43,822 nucleotides of DNA from an aff. Roholtiella sp. LEGE 12411 (GCF_015206995.1 NZ_JADEXR010000045.1:1-43822), one strand, 5' to 3'; counted from the stretch's first letter, positions 33,320 through 43,191 are shown. Program-made: numbers and translations. The notes: generated from the sequence alone by a model not told the origin.

Positions 33320-34780
33320 GTGTTAGATCAAGCTCAAATTCAACATTTTAAAGAAAAAGGGTGGGTTGGCCCACTCGATATTTTTTCTGCACCAGAAATT
33401 GCCGCAGTTAAAGAGTGTTTAGAAACCAATAGTCGCACCATCAAAGAAGCAGATGGTCAGCAAATAATCACCTTCTATAATAATGTTATTAACCTAGAAA
33501 CACCCCGGGATCATCATCTATTTCATCAACCAATAGTAGAAATATTTAAGAATTCAAACTTAATTCAGCGATTAAACCAAATTGCTGGGGAGAATTTATT
33601 GCTTTGGTATACTAATGTCTTTTGTAAGATGCCCGGACAAGGAGAAATAAAATGGCATCAAGCGAAAGAATTCTATACATCAAGTGACATTGATTTTGAA
33701 AAGAAAACTTTAGTTTATTCTCTCGATGAAAACCCTGTAAATTTAACTGTCTGGGTAGCACTTGAAGATGCCGACCTTGAAAATGGCTGTATGCGTTTCG
33801 CCAATGGTTCGCAGCAGCAAATATTTAAAATATTAAAAGGGAGTGTTCCAGCATCTGAAGGTGTGTTTGCTGGCATCAGTGCTCACAAAACAGTTTGGCA
33901 AAAAGAGCAACAATACTCCTTGTCTTATGAATTTGATGAAAATGACTGGGAAGTAGAAGCAGTACCAGTCAAGGCGGGTCAAGCGATCATCTTTACTGAA
34001 AGTACCATGCATTGTTCGCTGCCCAACAACTCGAATCGCCGCCGTTTGGCAATTATTGGGCGTTATGTACGTCCGAGTACTCAAGTTTATCCTTATCGCT
34101 GGAAAGGAGATTTTATTGATGAAAATGCACATAATATTAAAAGGCATTTTTGTATTTTAGTTTCAGGACGTGATGATTACGGACATAACGTAGTTAGAAA
34201 TTCGCATGATTTAGATGAGACGGAAGTGCAATTTCAACTCATGTCTAATTTGGTTCGCTTTGCTCACGTAAATATTCCTGAAGACAAACTACAATTAGAG
34301 ATTTACGGTTTAGAAAAACAGGCGTTAGAAGGAGATTGTCAAGAACAAGAACCGAATCCAATTTTGCATCCCCGCAAATACATTCAATGGCAAGCGTGGC
34401 ATCAATATCAAGGGATGAATTCTACCGAAGCGATGAAGCGTTATAGCCAATTGGTAGCGACTCTGCCACGTAAGAATAACAAAGATTCTACCAGCAGCAT
34501 CATCAATACTGGAACGGTAAATAAAGGATTATTAAAAGCTGCGGATATTCAAAATTGGTTAATCTCTTATTTAGCTGAACTATTGGAAATGCAGCCAGAT
34601 GAAATCGAAGTGGAGATTCCCTTTGAACGTTATGGTTTGTCATCGGCAGAAGGAACGGTTCTAATTGGGGATATTGAGGCTTGGGTGGGATATGAACTTG
34701 CTCCAACTCTAGTGTACGAATACCCCACTATTGAGGCTTTAGCCCAGCACATAGCAGAGGAAATGCAAGTCTTGGCGTAA
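33320..34780 (+). CDS. PhyH-family oxygenase fused to a carrier domain
   Basis: A 486-aa protein with a GTG start at 33320 preceded by AGAGAGAT. Residues 1-280 look like a phytanoyl-CoA dioxygenase (PhyH): KWHQAKEFYTSSDIDF near 112, VWVALEDADLENGCMRFANG near 145 and TMHCSLPNNSNRRRLAIIGR near 230. The C-terminal 85 residues are an ACP: IQNWLISYLAELLEM, then the phosphopantetheine site YGLSSAEG, then YPTIEALAQHI. The ACP should receive the fatty acid from the FAAL, and the oxygenase would then hydroxylate the tethered acyl chain in cis. Similar FAAL-ACP-oxygenase sets precede PKS-aminotransferase genes in other cyanobacterial lipopeptide clusters. Position of hydroxylation is unknown. Confidence 0.87.
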   Translation: MLDQAQIQHFKEKGWVGPLDIFSAPEIAAVKECLETNSRTIKEADGQQIITFYNNVINLETPRDHHLFHQPIVEIFKNSNLIQRLNQIAGENLLLWYTNVFCKMPGQGEIKWHQAKEFYTSSDIDFEKKTLVYSLDENPVNLTVWVALEDADLENGCMRFANGSQQQIFKILKGSVPASEGVFAGISAHKTVWQKEQQYSLSYEFDENDWEVEAVPVKAGQAIIFTESTMHCSLPNNSNRRRLAIIGRYVRPSTQVYPYRWKGDFIDENAHNIKRHFCILVSGRDDYGHNVVRNSHDLDETEVQFQLMSNLVRFAHVNIPEDKLQLEIYGLEKQALEGDCQEQEPNPILHPRKYIQWQAWHQYQGMNSTEAMKRYSQLVATLPRKNNKDSTSSIINTGTVNKGLLKAADIQNWLISYLAELLEMQPDEIEVEIPFERYGLSSAEGTVLIGDIEAWVGYELAPTLVYEYPTIEALAQHIAEEMQVLA

Positions 34781-34834
34781 GCTTCTGTAGGTAAAGAAAA
34801 ATGATGTTGTGATATAGATAACCAAAGGTCAAAA

Positions 34835-37800
34835 GTGGAACCTATAGCGATTATCGGCATCGGTTGCCGTTTTCCCAATGCTAACAATCCTGAGTCATTC
34901 TGGAAGCTTTTGCATAACGGCATTGATGCGATCGCCCAAGTGCCCAAAGACCGATGGGATATTGATGCTTTTTACGATCCCAATGTAGGTACTCCAGGAA
35001 AAATGAATACTCGCTGGGGTGGTTTCTTAGACATGGTGGATCAATTTGATCCTGGCTTTTTTGGGATTTCTCCCCGCGAAGCCGAACGCATGGATCCCCA
35101 GCAAAGACTAGTTTTAGAAGTAGCTTGGGAGGCTTTAGAAGATGCTGGCGTTGTACCAAAGCATCTAGCAGGTAGCCAAACTGGGGTTTTCATTGGGATT
35201 GGCAACTACGACTACGGTAGGTTTTTATGTAGCGACTTAGCCAACATCAATAGTCATAATGGCGTTGGTCTGACTCTTAGCATTGCTGCCAATCGCTTAT
35301 CTTATTTTCTGGATCTGCATGGGCCAAGTATGGCCATAGAAACAGCCTGCTCTTCATCCTTGGTAGCCGTTCACTCTGCTTGTCAGAGTTTGCGAACTGG
35401 CGAGTCCAACTTGGCCATTACTGGCGGCGTGAGTTTGATGCTATCGCCAGATATGACGATTACCTTCTCCCAAGCCCGAATGATGTCACCTGATGGCCGA
35501 TGTAAAACCTTTGACGCAAGTGCTAATGGCTATGTGCGGGGAGAGGGTTGCGGGATTGTGATTCTCAAGCGCCTCAGTGATGCCATTCAGGATGAAGACC
35601 GCATTTTAGCAGTAATTAGAGGTTCGGCAGTTAATCACGATGGACTCAGCAACGGCATTACAGCACCCAATGGCTTGGCTCAACAGGCGTTGATTCGCCA
35701 AGCTTTAAAAAATGCCCTCGTTTCACCAGCAGAAATTAGCTATGTAGAAGCGCACGGGACTGGGACTCCTTTAGGAGATCCCATTGAGATTAGAGCTATA
35801 AAGGCAGTATTGATGCAGGGTCGCTCCTCAGAACAACACTGTGGGATTGGGTCGGTAAAAACAAACATTGGGCATTTGGAAAATGCTGCCGGGATAGCAG
35901 GTTTAATAAAGGTGGTGTTATCGCTACAACATGGGGAAATTCCTCCCCACCTCCACTTGCAAAAGTTAAATCCCCATCTGGGTTTAGATGGAACGCCGTT
36001 TTTTATTCCCAGAGAATGTCAACCTTGGCCTGTAACTACTAGCGATCGCCATTTGGCTGGTGTAAGTGGGTTTAGCTTCGGTGGTACAAATTGTCATGTG
36101 ATTTTAGAAGCAGCACCAGAGGGAAGTCAAGAGTCAAAAGTCAAGAGTCAAAAGAAAGAAGTTGTAGAGCGATCTTTGCACCTACTGACGTTATCGGCTA
36201 AAAATGAGGCGGCTTTGAAAGAACTGGCGCAACGTTATGCAGATTTCTTAGCGTCTCATCCCCAGGTATCCCTGGCAGATATTTGCTTTACTGCCAACAC
36301 GGGACGGTCAAATTTTGCCCATCGGCTGGCAATTGTCGCTGAGTCACATCAACAGTTGGGCGATCGCCTCCGTAATTTTACGGTAGGCAAGGAAACATCT
36401 GGACTGTTAAATGGCAAGGTTGCCAGCCGCAAAACCCCAAAAATAGCCTTTTTATTTACAGGACAGGGTTCCCAGTACGTAGGTATGGGTCGTCAACTTT
36501 ACGAACAAGCACCCACCTTCCGAAAAACCCTCGAACGCTGTGATCAAATTCTACGTCCTTATATAGAAAAGCCCTTGCTGGAAATTCTTTATTCAGCTGG
36601 GGGTGAAAGTTCTCTTCTAGACGAAACCGCCTACACCCAACCCGCTTTATTTGCCCTAGAATATGCCCTCGCAGAATTATGGCAGTCCTGGGGTATAATA
36701 CCGGATATCGTGATTGGTCATAGTTTGGGTGAGTATGTCGCCGCTTGTGTAGCCGGTGTATTTAGCCTGGAAGAAGGTCTGAAGCTAGTTGCTGGGCGTG
36801 CTAGATTAATGCAGGTTTTGTCTCAAAATGGTGAGATGGTAGCTGTATTTGCGTCCCAAAGCAAAGTGCAAGCGGCAATTCAACCATACTCACAAGAAAT
36901 TTCCATTGCCGCAATTAACGGCCCGGAAAATATTGTAATTTCCGGTGTGCGATCGCCAATCCGGGCAGTGGTTGCCACCTTGGAAGCAGAAGGAATCAAA
37001 ACTCAACAGTTACGAGTCTCTCACGCCTTTCACTCGCCACTGATTGAACCGATGCTAGATGCCTTTGAAACCGAGGCCAGCCAAGTACAGTTTCAAACTC
37101 CACGCTTACCCCTGATTTCTAACTTGACGGGCGAAATGCTGCCTTCCGAATATATCCCTGATGCGAACTACTGGCGACGCCATACCAGAGAGCCAGTCAA
37201 ATTTATGGCGGGGATAAATACTTTATTTGAACAGGGTTATAACCTATTTTTAGAAATCGGTTCCCAGCCCATACTGGCAAGAATGGGTCAAAAATGCCAG
37301 CCAACTCCTGCAACTTGGCTCTCAACACTTAGCCAAAGGCAAGAGGATTGGCAAGTAATGCTTTCGAGTTTATCTGCTTTATACGTCCAGGGAATAAATG
37401 TCAACTGGATGGCATTTGATCAAGATTATTCCAGAAATCGGCGATCGCTTCCTACCTATCCCTTCCAACGTCAACGTTACTGGATTAAATCGGCGGCTGG
37501 AGTAGTGATGAATTTTAACGGAGATTCCAACCCCACACCAATTGAGCAAGACAGTCTTTCCCCAGTACCTAGGGTTCCAAACAATAGAGATGAAAAACTC
37601 TACCCACAAGGGAAATCGGGGATGGGGCACGGGGAAGAGTCACCAATGCCCAATGCCCAATGCCCCAAGTCGGCGGGCGGCTATCCCTCTACAGACACCT
37701 GGGGATGGAGTTTACCGCCGACTTTCGATGAAATAACGAACCGCAAAGACGCAAAGCAGGAGTATTCACAGATGGAGAGCAATCAAAATCATTCCCCAAA

Positions 37801-40800
37801 GCCGCCACAGCAGATTTTGGTAACATTGCGTTCTCTAGTAGGGAATTTACTGCAAGTAGTCCCTGAACAAGTAGATATTTATACACCTTTTCTAGAAATG
37901 GGGGCTGATTCGCTCATCCTCATTGATGCGGTGGCAAAAATTGAAAACACCTATGGCATCAAAATTGCTATTAGCCAGCTATTTGAAGAGTATCGAACCA
38001 TTGAGGCGCTGGCAACTTACATTGCTGAAAATATACCCCCAGAATTGCCACAATCATTGTCTCAGCCTGCACAGCCAAAGGAACTGCCTATAATTGATAG
38101 TACACCGATTTCGACTTCAGCAGGAGCGTTGCCTGAGACAGCATTAGAGCGAATTATGAGCCAGCAGCTGCAAGTGATGTCTCAACAGCTAGAAATCTTA
38201 CAGGGGAAGCAGGAGACTAGAACCCAGGTGCCATCTTCTTCTACATCTGCCGGAGGTGCGATCGCATCCGCCGTTAATTCTGGCCAAAACAGCAAACAAA
38301 ACCAAAAACCAGTTGCAGAAAATCAAGTTAAACAACTGAACCCGCAGCAACAGCGCCACTTAGAAGCACTAATCGCCCGATATACCAAACGGACGCAAAA
38401 ATCCAAGCAACGAGCACAAGCCAGCCGCTCGGTTCTTGCCGATAGCAGATCTGTGGCTGGATTCCGCCCTTCGATCAAGGAAATGGTTTATCCCATCGTT
38501 GGAGAACGAGCAAAAGGCTCTAAATTTTGGGATATTGACGGTAACAAGTATATCGACATCACGATGGGGTTTGGGGTGTTGCTGTTTGGTCATGGCGCAC
38601 CATTTATTACTCAAGCCTTGTCAGAACAGCTTCACCAAGGAATACAACTCGGCCCTCAGTCAAATCTAGCAATAGAGGTAGCTGAGTTAATCTGCGAACT
38701 AACTAATATGGAGCGAGTCACTTTCTGTAATTCAGGTACAGAAGCGGTGATGACGGCGCTGCGGTTGGCACGGACGACGACGAGTCGAAATAAAATTGCT
38801 TTATTTACTAATTCTTATCACGGTCATTTCGATGGGGTTTTAGCTAGGGCAGCTAGTGGTGAAACCACTGCTGTACCAACGACTGTAGGTATATCACCAC
38901 TAGCCATAGCAGATGTGCTGGTGCTGGATTATGGAAATCCCCAATCCTTGGAGATTTTGCAAACTCATGCTGGTGAATTGGCTGCCGTATTGGTTGAACC
39001 GGTGCAAAGTCGCCACCCTAATTTACAGCCTCAGCAGTTTTTACAGCAGTTGAGGCAATTGACACAAGCCGCAGGAATTGCCTTGATTTTCGATGAAGTA
39101 ATTACAGGTTTCCGCATTCATCCAGGCGGCTTTCAGGCGTATTCTGGCATTGATGCAGATTTAGTCATCTATGGCAAGATTATCGGCGGCGGGCAACCGA
39201 TGGGAGTCATCGCTGGCAAGGCAACCTACATGAATGGCATCGACGGCGGGAAGTGGAACTATGGAGATGCCTCCTATCCTCAAGCGGAAAAGACCTTTTT
39301 CGCTGGCACGTTTAACAAAAATCATCTGGCAATGGCTGGCGCAAAGGCAGTATTGCAATATCTCAAACAGGAAGGTGTCGCCCTTCAGCAGCAGTTGAAC
39401 CAGCGCACTACCCAGTTAGCTGCCATGCTAAATGCTTACTTTCAAGGAGAGAATGTACCGATAGAGTTAGCGCATTTTGGCTCCCTATTTCGGTTTGCCT
39501 CCACAGAAAATATAGATTTACTGTTCTATCATTTACTAGAAAAAGGCATCTACATTTGGGAAGGGCGTAACTGTTTTTTGTCTACGGCACATACAGATGA
39601 AGATGTTGATGATCTGATTCAGGCTGTCAAGGATAGTGTAGAAGAACTGCGGGAAGGGGGATTTTGGCTCAAATCGACCGGTAAGCAGCAAGAGGATGAG
39701 AAAGTTGTAAATTTAACATCAGCCTTGTCTACCACGCCAGCAGAAAAAAGAGGAACTACTAATAAAGCCAAAAAAGCAGCAATTGATTTGCCAACCCCTA
39801 AAGAAATTAGCGATCGCCTCACACCCCAATTCAATCAATTAATTGTCCAGCAAGACTTAGAAGCTTATCAACAAGGATTAATTCAATTGGAGGCTTTGAG
39901 TCTTACCTATGTTCTCAAAGCCTTCCAGCAAATGGGTTGGGAGTTTCACCTTGGTAAGCAATTTACATTCGCATTGATCGCTGAACAGTTGAGCGTGGTT
40001 AACCAACATCAACGGCTACTACGTCGGCTATTGGAGATGCTGGAGGAAGAAGGAATACTTCGTCAAGTTAATGATCAGTGGGAAGTGCTGCGAGTACCGG
40101 AAATTCCAGACTCACAGTTGCAGGAAAGGGCAATTTTAATTAAATACTCCGCTTTAGAAGTGGAGTTATCTTTGCTACAGCGCTGCGGACAAGAACTAGC
40201 ACAGGTATTGCAAGGAAAACGCCATCCGCTACAGTTGTTGTTTCCCAATGGGGATGCAACAAGCTTAACCAAGTTGTATCAGGATTCACCCGTAGCTCGG
40301 ATCATGAATGCTCTGGTGCAAAAGACAATTGCGATCGCATTAGAAGATTCGCCCAAGCATAGTAAAGTGCGAATCCTCGAAATTGGTGCTGGGACTGGGG
40401 GAACAACTGCCCATATCCTACCTCACCTAAGAGCCGAACAAACAGAATATGTATTTACCGATTTGTCCTCTTTATTCATAGGTAAAGCTAGGCAGAAGTT
40501 TGATGATTATCCATACATACAATATCAGGTTTTAGATATAGAACAAGAGCCGGAAATCCAAGGCTTTGCTGCTCATCAGTATGATGTAATTGTGGCATCA
40601 AACGTACTGCACGCTACTAAGTATCTGCGGCAATCACTGAAGCACGTATTACAATTGTTGGCTCCAGGAGGATTGCTAGTGCTGATGGAAGGAACGGTTC
40701 CTCAGCGTTGGTTAGATTTAATATTTGGGCTAACCGAGGGGTGGTGGAAGTTCTGCGATCGCGATTTGCGACCATCTTACCCATTACTTTCTAGTTGCCA

Positions 40801-42328
40801 ATGGGAAGAACTGTTGCACTCAAGCGGATTTAGAGAAGCTGTGTCCATTCCCTGTGCCTCAAAGCTACCCCAACAGTCCGTAATTGTGGCTGAAGCAGCA
40901 CACAAAATTCCCCTAACTGAGGCTCAAAAGCAACTCTGGGTTCTAGCGCAGATGAGTCAGGAGGGTTTAATTGCCTATAACGAATCTGTAAGTCTGCAAT
41001 TACAGGGGTTTCTTGACTTAAAGGTGATGCATCAGGCTATACAAAAAGTTGTGCATCGTCACGAAGCATTACGAACTATAATCAGCAGTCAGGGCGATTT
41101 TCAGCAGATATTGCCCTCTGTGAACATAGATGTTTCTGTAATTGATTTCTCAACTTTGGATAAATGCGATTGTGCAGAGCACAGCGCCAAAGGCGATCGC
41201 GAAATTCAAGTAGCTGAGTGGCTGCAAAAAGAGGGACGCAAACCTTTCAATCTCAGCGTTGGGCCTCTATTGCGCGTCCATATTCTCAAACTAGAGTCAC
41301 AACTCCATCTGTTAGTGCTGACTGCTCATCACATCATTATTGATGGCTGGTCAATTGATGTCATTTTCAAGGAATTAGGCACGATATATTCAGCAGAATG
41401 TCAGAGTGTTCCCTATGAACTTGAAGAACCTATGCAATTCCGAGAATATATAAACTGGCAAGAACAGCAAAGCCAGGGAGAGAAAATGCTAGGAGATGAA
41501 GCTTACTGGTTAGCGCAATTTGCTGATGCAATTCCCGTTTTAGAGTTGCCTACAGATTATCCCCGACCCCCTGTACAAACTTACGCTGGGGTTGAACAAA
41601 CTATGATTATTGATACTGACTGCTTTTGTGAAATCAAAAGTTTCAGTAGTCAACATGGATGTACCTTGTTGATGACCTTAATAGCAGTGGTTAATCTGTT
41701 ATTATATCATTTGTCAGGCCAAGATGACATAGTGATTGGTGTTCCTACTACTGGGCAATCCTGTGTAGGACGTAAAGACCTAGTTGGTTATTGTGTTAAT
41801 GTGTTGCCATTGCGGTTTTCAGTCAAAAACCAAAGGTTTATCGACTATCTTACTACTATTAAAAAAATGCTTTTGAATGGATATGAGCATCAAAATTATC
41901 CTCTTAGCCGATTGCTCAAGCAACTTAAAATCAAGCGCGATCCCAGTCGTTCACCTTTAATTTCAACACTAGTTGGGATGGATAAATTTGGCAGTGATCT
42001 CAATTTTTTGGGGCTGGAAGTTGAGGGATTTACAAATTACATTGGCATCACTCACCGGGAACTAACTTGGAATATGCTTGAGATAGACGGTCAAATGTCA
42101 TTGAAGTGTAATTACAATTCAGATATTTATAGTGCCTCTACAATTCAGCATTGGATGCAGCAATTTGAAACAATTTTACGCACTGTGATTAAACAGCCTG
42201 ATATTTTGATAGATGCGATCGCAGAAAGACTTACTCAATCAGACAAACGAAAACAGATTGCAGAAGAACAAAATTTAGAAGCAGCTAGTATCCGAAAGTT
42301 AAAGAACTTGAAGCGGAAAGCGAGATGA
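34835..42328 (+). CDS. Hybrid PKS: KS-AT-ACP-aminotransferase-methyltransferase-C
   Basis: A 2,497-aa megasynthase, GTG start at 34835 with AAAGG upstream. KS (1-425): Cys in TACSSSLVA near 172, EAHGTGTPLGD near 305, NIGHLENAAG near 342. AT (535-840): GHSLGEY near 628, HAFHS, the malonyl type. ACP near 990-1065: GADSLIL. Class III aminotransferase (1190-1610): SYHGHFDG, IFDEVITGFR, with PLP Lys in IYGKIIGGGQPMG. Methyltransferase (1690-2010): LEIGAGTGGTT near 1845. C domain (2025-2470): HHIIIDGW near 2165. It extends the fatty acyl chain by one malonyl unit, makes a 3-amino group, may methylate, and couples it to the first amino acid. Repeat-derived linkers lie near 430 and 920-970. Confidence 0.94.
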   Translation: MEPIAIIGIGCRFPNANNPESFWKLLHNGIDAIAQVPKDRWDIDAFYDPNVGTPGKMNTRWGGFLDMVDQFDPGFFGISPREAERMDPQQRLVLEVAWEALEDAGVVPKHLAGSQTGVFIGIGNYDYGRFLCSDLANINSHNGVGLTLSIAANRLSYFLDLHGPSMAIETACSSSLVAVHSACQSLRTGESNLAITGGVSLMLSPDMTITFSQARMMSPDGRCKTFDASANGYVRGEGCGIVILKRLSDAIQDEDRILAVIRGSAVNHDGLSNGITAPNGLAQQALIRQALKNALVSPAEISYVEAHGTGTPLGDPIEIRAIKAVLMQGRSSEQHCGIGSVKTNIGHLENAAGIAGLIKVVLSLQHGEIPPHLHLQKLNPHLGLDGTPFFIPRECQPWPVTTSDRHLAGVSGFSFGGTNCHVILEAAPEGSQESKVKSQKKEVVERSLHLLTLSAKNEAALKELAQRYADFLASHPQVSLADICFTANTGRSNFAHRLAIVAESHQQLGDRLRNFTVGKETSGLLNGKVASRKTPKIAFLFTGQGSQYVGMGRQLYEQAPTFRKTLERCDQILRPYIEKPLLEILYSAGGESSLLDETAYTQPALFALEYALAELWQSWGIIPDIVIGHSLGEYVAACVAGVFSLEEGLKLVAGRARLMQVLSQNGEMVAVFASQSKVQAAIQPYSQEISIAAINGPENIVISGVRSPIRAVVATLEAEGIKTQQLRVSHAFHSPLIEPMLDAFETEASQVQFQTPRLPLISNLTGEMLPSEYIPDANYWRRHTREPVKFMAGINTLFEQGYNLFLEIGSQPILARMGQKCQPTPATWLSTLSQRQEDWQVMLSSLSALYVQGINVNWMAFDQDYSRNRRSLPTYPFQRQRYWIKSAAGVVMNFNGDSNPTPIEQDSLSPVPRVPNNRDEKLYPQGKSGMGHGEESPMPNAQCPKSAGGYPSTDTWGWSLPPTFDEITNRKDAKQEYSQMESNQNHSPKPPQQILVTLRSLVGNLLQVVPEQVDIYTPFLEMGADSLILIDAVAKIENTYGIKIAISQLFEEYRTIEALATYIAENIPPELPQSLSQPAQPKELPIIDSTPISTSAGALPETALERIMSQQLQVMSQQLEILQGKQETRTQVPSSSTSAGGAIASAVNSGQNSKQNQKPVAENQVKQLNPQQQRHLEALIARYTKRTQKSKQRAQASRSVLADSRSVAGFRPSIKEMVYPIVGERAKGSKFWDIDGNKYIDITMGFGVLLFGHGAPFITQALSEQLHQGIQLGPQSNLAIEVAELICELTNMERVTFCNSGTEAVMTALRLARTTTSRNKIALFTNSYHGHFDGVLARAASGETTAVPTTVGISPLAIADVLVLDYGNPQSLEILQTHAGELAAVLVEPVQSRHPNLQPQQFLQQLRQLTQAAGIALIFDEVITGFRIHPGGFQAYSGIDADLVIYGKIIGGGQPMGVIAGKATYMNGIDGGKWNYGDASYPQAEKTFFAGTFNKNHLAMAGAKAVLQYLKQEGVALQQQLNQRTTQLAAMLNAYFQGENVPIELAHFGSLFRFASTENIDLLFYHLLEKGIYIWEGRNCFLSTAHTDEDVDDLIQAVKDSVEELREGGFWLKSTGKQQEDEKVVNLTSALSTTPAEKRGTTNKAKKAAIDLPTPKEISDRLTPQFNQLIVQQDLEAYQQGLIQLEALSLTYVLKAFQQMGWEFHLGKQFTFALIAEQLSVVNQHQRLLRRLLEMLEEEGILRQVNDQWEVLRVPEIPDSQLQERAILIKYSALEVELSLLQRCGQELAQVLQGKRHPLQLLFPNGDATSLTKLYQDSPVARIMNALVQKTIAIALEDSPKHSKVRILEIGAGTGGTTAHILPHLRAEQTEYVFTDLSSLFIGKARQKFDDYPYIQYQVLDIEQEPEIQGFAAHQYDVIVASNVLHATKYLRQSLKHVLQLLAPGGLLVLMEGTVPQRWLDLIFGLTEGWWKFCDRDLRPSYPLLSSCQWEELLHSSGFREAVSIPCASKLPQQSVIVAEAAHKIPLTEAQKQLWVLAQMSQEGLIAYNESVSLQLQGFLDLKVMHQAIQKVVHRHEALRTIISSQGDFQQILPSVNIDVSVIDFSTLDKCDCAEHSAKGDREIQVAEWLQKEGRKPFNLSVGPLLRVHILKLESQLHLLVLTAHHIIIDGWSIDVIFKELGTIYSAECQSVPYELEEPMQFREYINWQEQQSQGEKMLGDEAYWLAQFADAIPVLELPTDYPRPPVQTYAGVEQTMIIDTDCFCEIKSFSSQHGCTLLMTLIAVVNLLLYHLSGQDDIVIGVPTTGQSCVGRKDLVGYCVNVLPLRFSVKNQRFIDYLTTIKKMLLNGYEHQNYPLSRLLKQLKIKRDPSRSPLISTLVGMDKFGSDLNFLGLEVEGFTNYIGITHRELTWNMLEIDGQMSLKCNYNSDIYSASTIQHWMQQFETILRTVIKQPDILIDAIAERLTQSDKRKQIAEEQNLEAASIRKLKNLKRKAR
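36125..36158. repeat. AGTCAAAAGTC heptad repeat in the KS-AT linker
   Basis: AGTCAAGAGTCAAAAGTCAA-type heptads continue through this short stretch of the PKS gene, encoding a Ser/Lys/Gln-rich linker (SQESKVKSQKK). The same word family occurs in noncoding DNA at 30350-30385 and 34825-34836, so it is a dispersed intergenic repeat that has entered the reading frame. Confidence 0.6.
37590..37770. repeat. Dispersed repeats inserted in frame in the PKS gene
   Basis: At 37590-37722 a relative of the lanM repeat (11658-11810) is found: the arms AAAACTCTACCCACAAG and GGGGATGGAGTTT with CCAATGCCC heptads between. It is followed at about 37738-37760 by AACCGCAAAGACGCAAAG, a relative of the TCTGCGCCTCTGCGGTT repeat seen at 12490-12518. 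Together they make the linker before the ACP, with no stop codon. Confidence 0.75.
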
Positions 42329-42329
42329 T

Positions 42330-42818
42330 ATGAAAAATTTGGTTAATCATGACACAAATAATCAAATCCAACTAGAAAACTTTCAAGTTTTGCCAAAATT
42401 TGTTGGTACTTGGGAAGGTAAGTGGACTCGTCTAGACCAAGATGGTAATGAAATTGAGCGATTTACATCAGTTTTACACCAAAACATTGTTAACAATCAA
42501 TGGGTACAAACTAATCAGAATAAATATCCTAATGGCCAAATTGTTAACATAAGTTTTTTTGGCAAGGCTGTGGGAAAGGGTCAGGTACTTTTTGAAAGTC
42601 CCGATTATCCTTATTGTAACTTCCAGATGCTTGTAGACGAATATAGTGATCATGTAATCATCATTAACGTATCAGATAAAATAGCGGGTTTTCCATTAGC
42701 AATTGAAACTATCAACTTAATTAATGATCACCAGAGAATCAGAACTTTACAACAGTTTAAACCACCCGATGGAAAATTCTCTGGGTTCATGATTGTTGTT
42801 GAACACAAGATTATTTAG
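42330..42818 (+). CDS. DUF3598-like lipocalin-fold protein
   Basis: A 162-aa protein beginning one base after the PKS stop codon, so probably co-translated. The N-terminal FVGTWEGKWTRLDQDGNE matches the opening of cyanobacterial DUF3598 proteins (G-T-W-x-G plus alternating beta strands), a lipocalin-like fold. It has no signal peptide or membrane segment. DUF3598-like proteins recur in cyanobacterial biosynthetic loci, but a specific role is not known to me; binding of a lipid or lipopeptide intermediate is a plausible guess. It is the last gene of the plus arm. Confidence 0.65.
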   Translation: MKNLVNHDTNNQIQLENFQVLPKFVGTWEGKWTRLDQDGNEIERFTSVLHQNIVNNQWVQTNQNKYPNGQIVNISFFGKAVGKGQVLFESPDYPYCNFQMLVDEYSDHVIIINVSDKIAGFPLAIETINLINDHQRIRTLQQFKPPDGKFSGFMIVVEHKII

Positions 42819-43191
42819 CTGATAAAATTTGTACCCGTTCAGGGCAGGGCTATTTCATTCTAAAAAGTGGTTCTACCGATCCCCTTATGAAAAAAAAGTA
42901 TTTTAAACGAGAAAAAAGAGCTAAACCTCATCCATCTTGAGAACTGGAGTTTTGCCAGAAGAAATATTACTCTGAAGAAGTAGGTGTAGTAGAGAACAAA
43001 ACGAGGATGCTTAAAGTAGAGTGCGATCGTTGGAATCGGGAGCATCCCAGTTTTTTGCAAAGAAAGCGAAAATCAGTCAGGATAAGTAAGACGAGTGTAT
43101 TTACTTACTGGAGTTTAGACTAAACGCATGACAAAGTAACTCAGGATAACTGAGTCACAAGCTTTACACTCCAAAATTGAAAATCGAAGAG
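42819..43191. other. Intergenic stretch without recognised gene
   Basis: 373 bp between the DUF3598-like gene and the partial transposase. GTTCAGGGCAGGGCTATTTC at 42837-42856 may be the outer end of the insertion sequence to which the transposase belongs, but the other end is outside the window. The frames present here are short and show no coding character. Confidence 0.4.
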
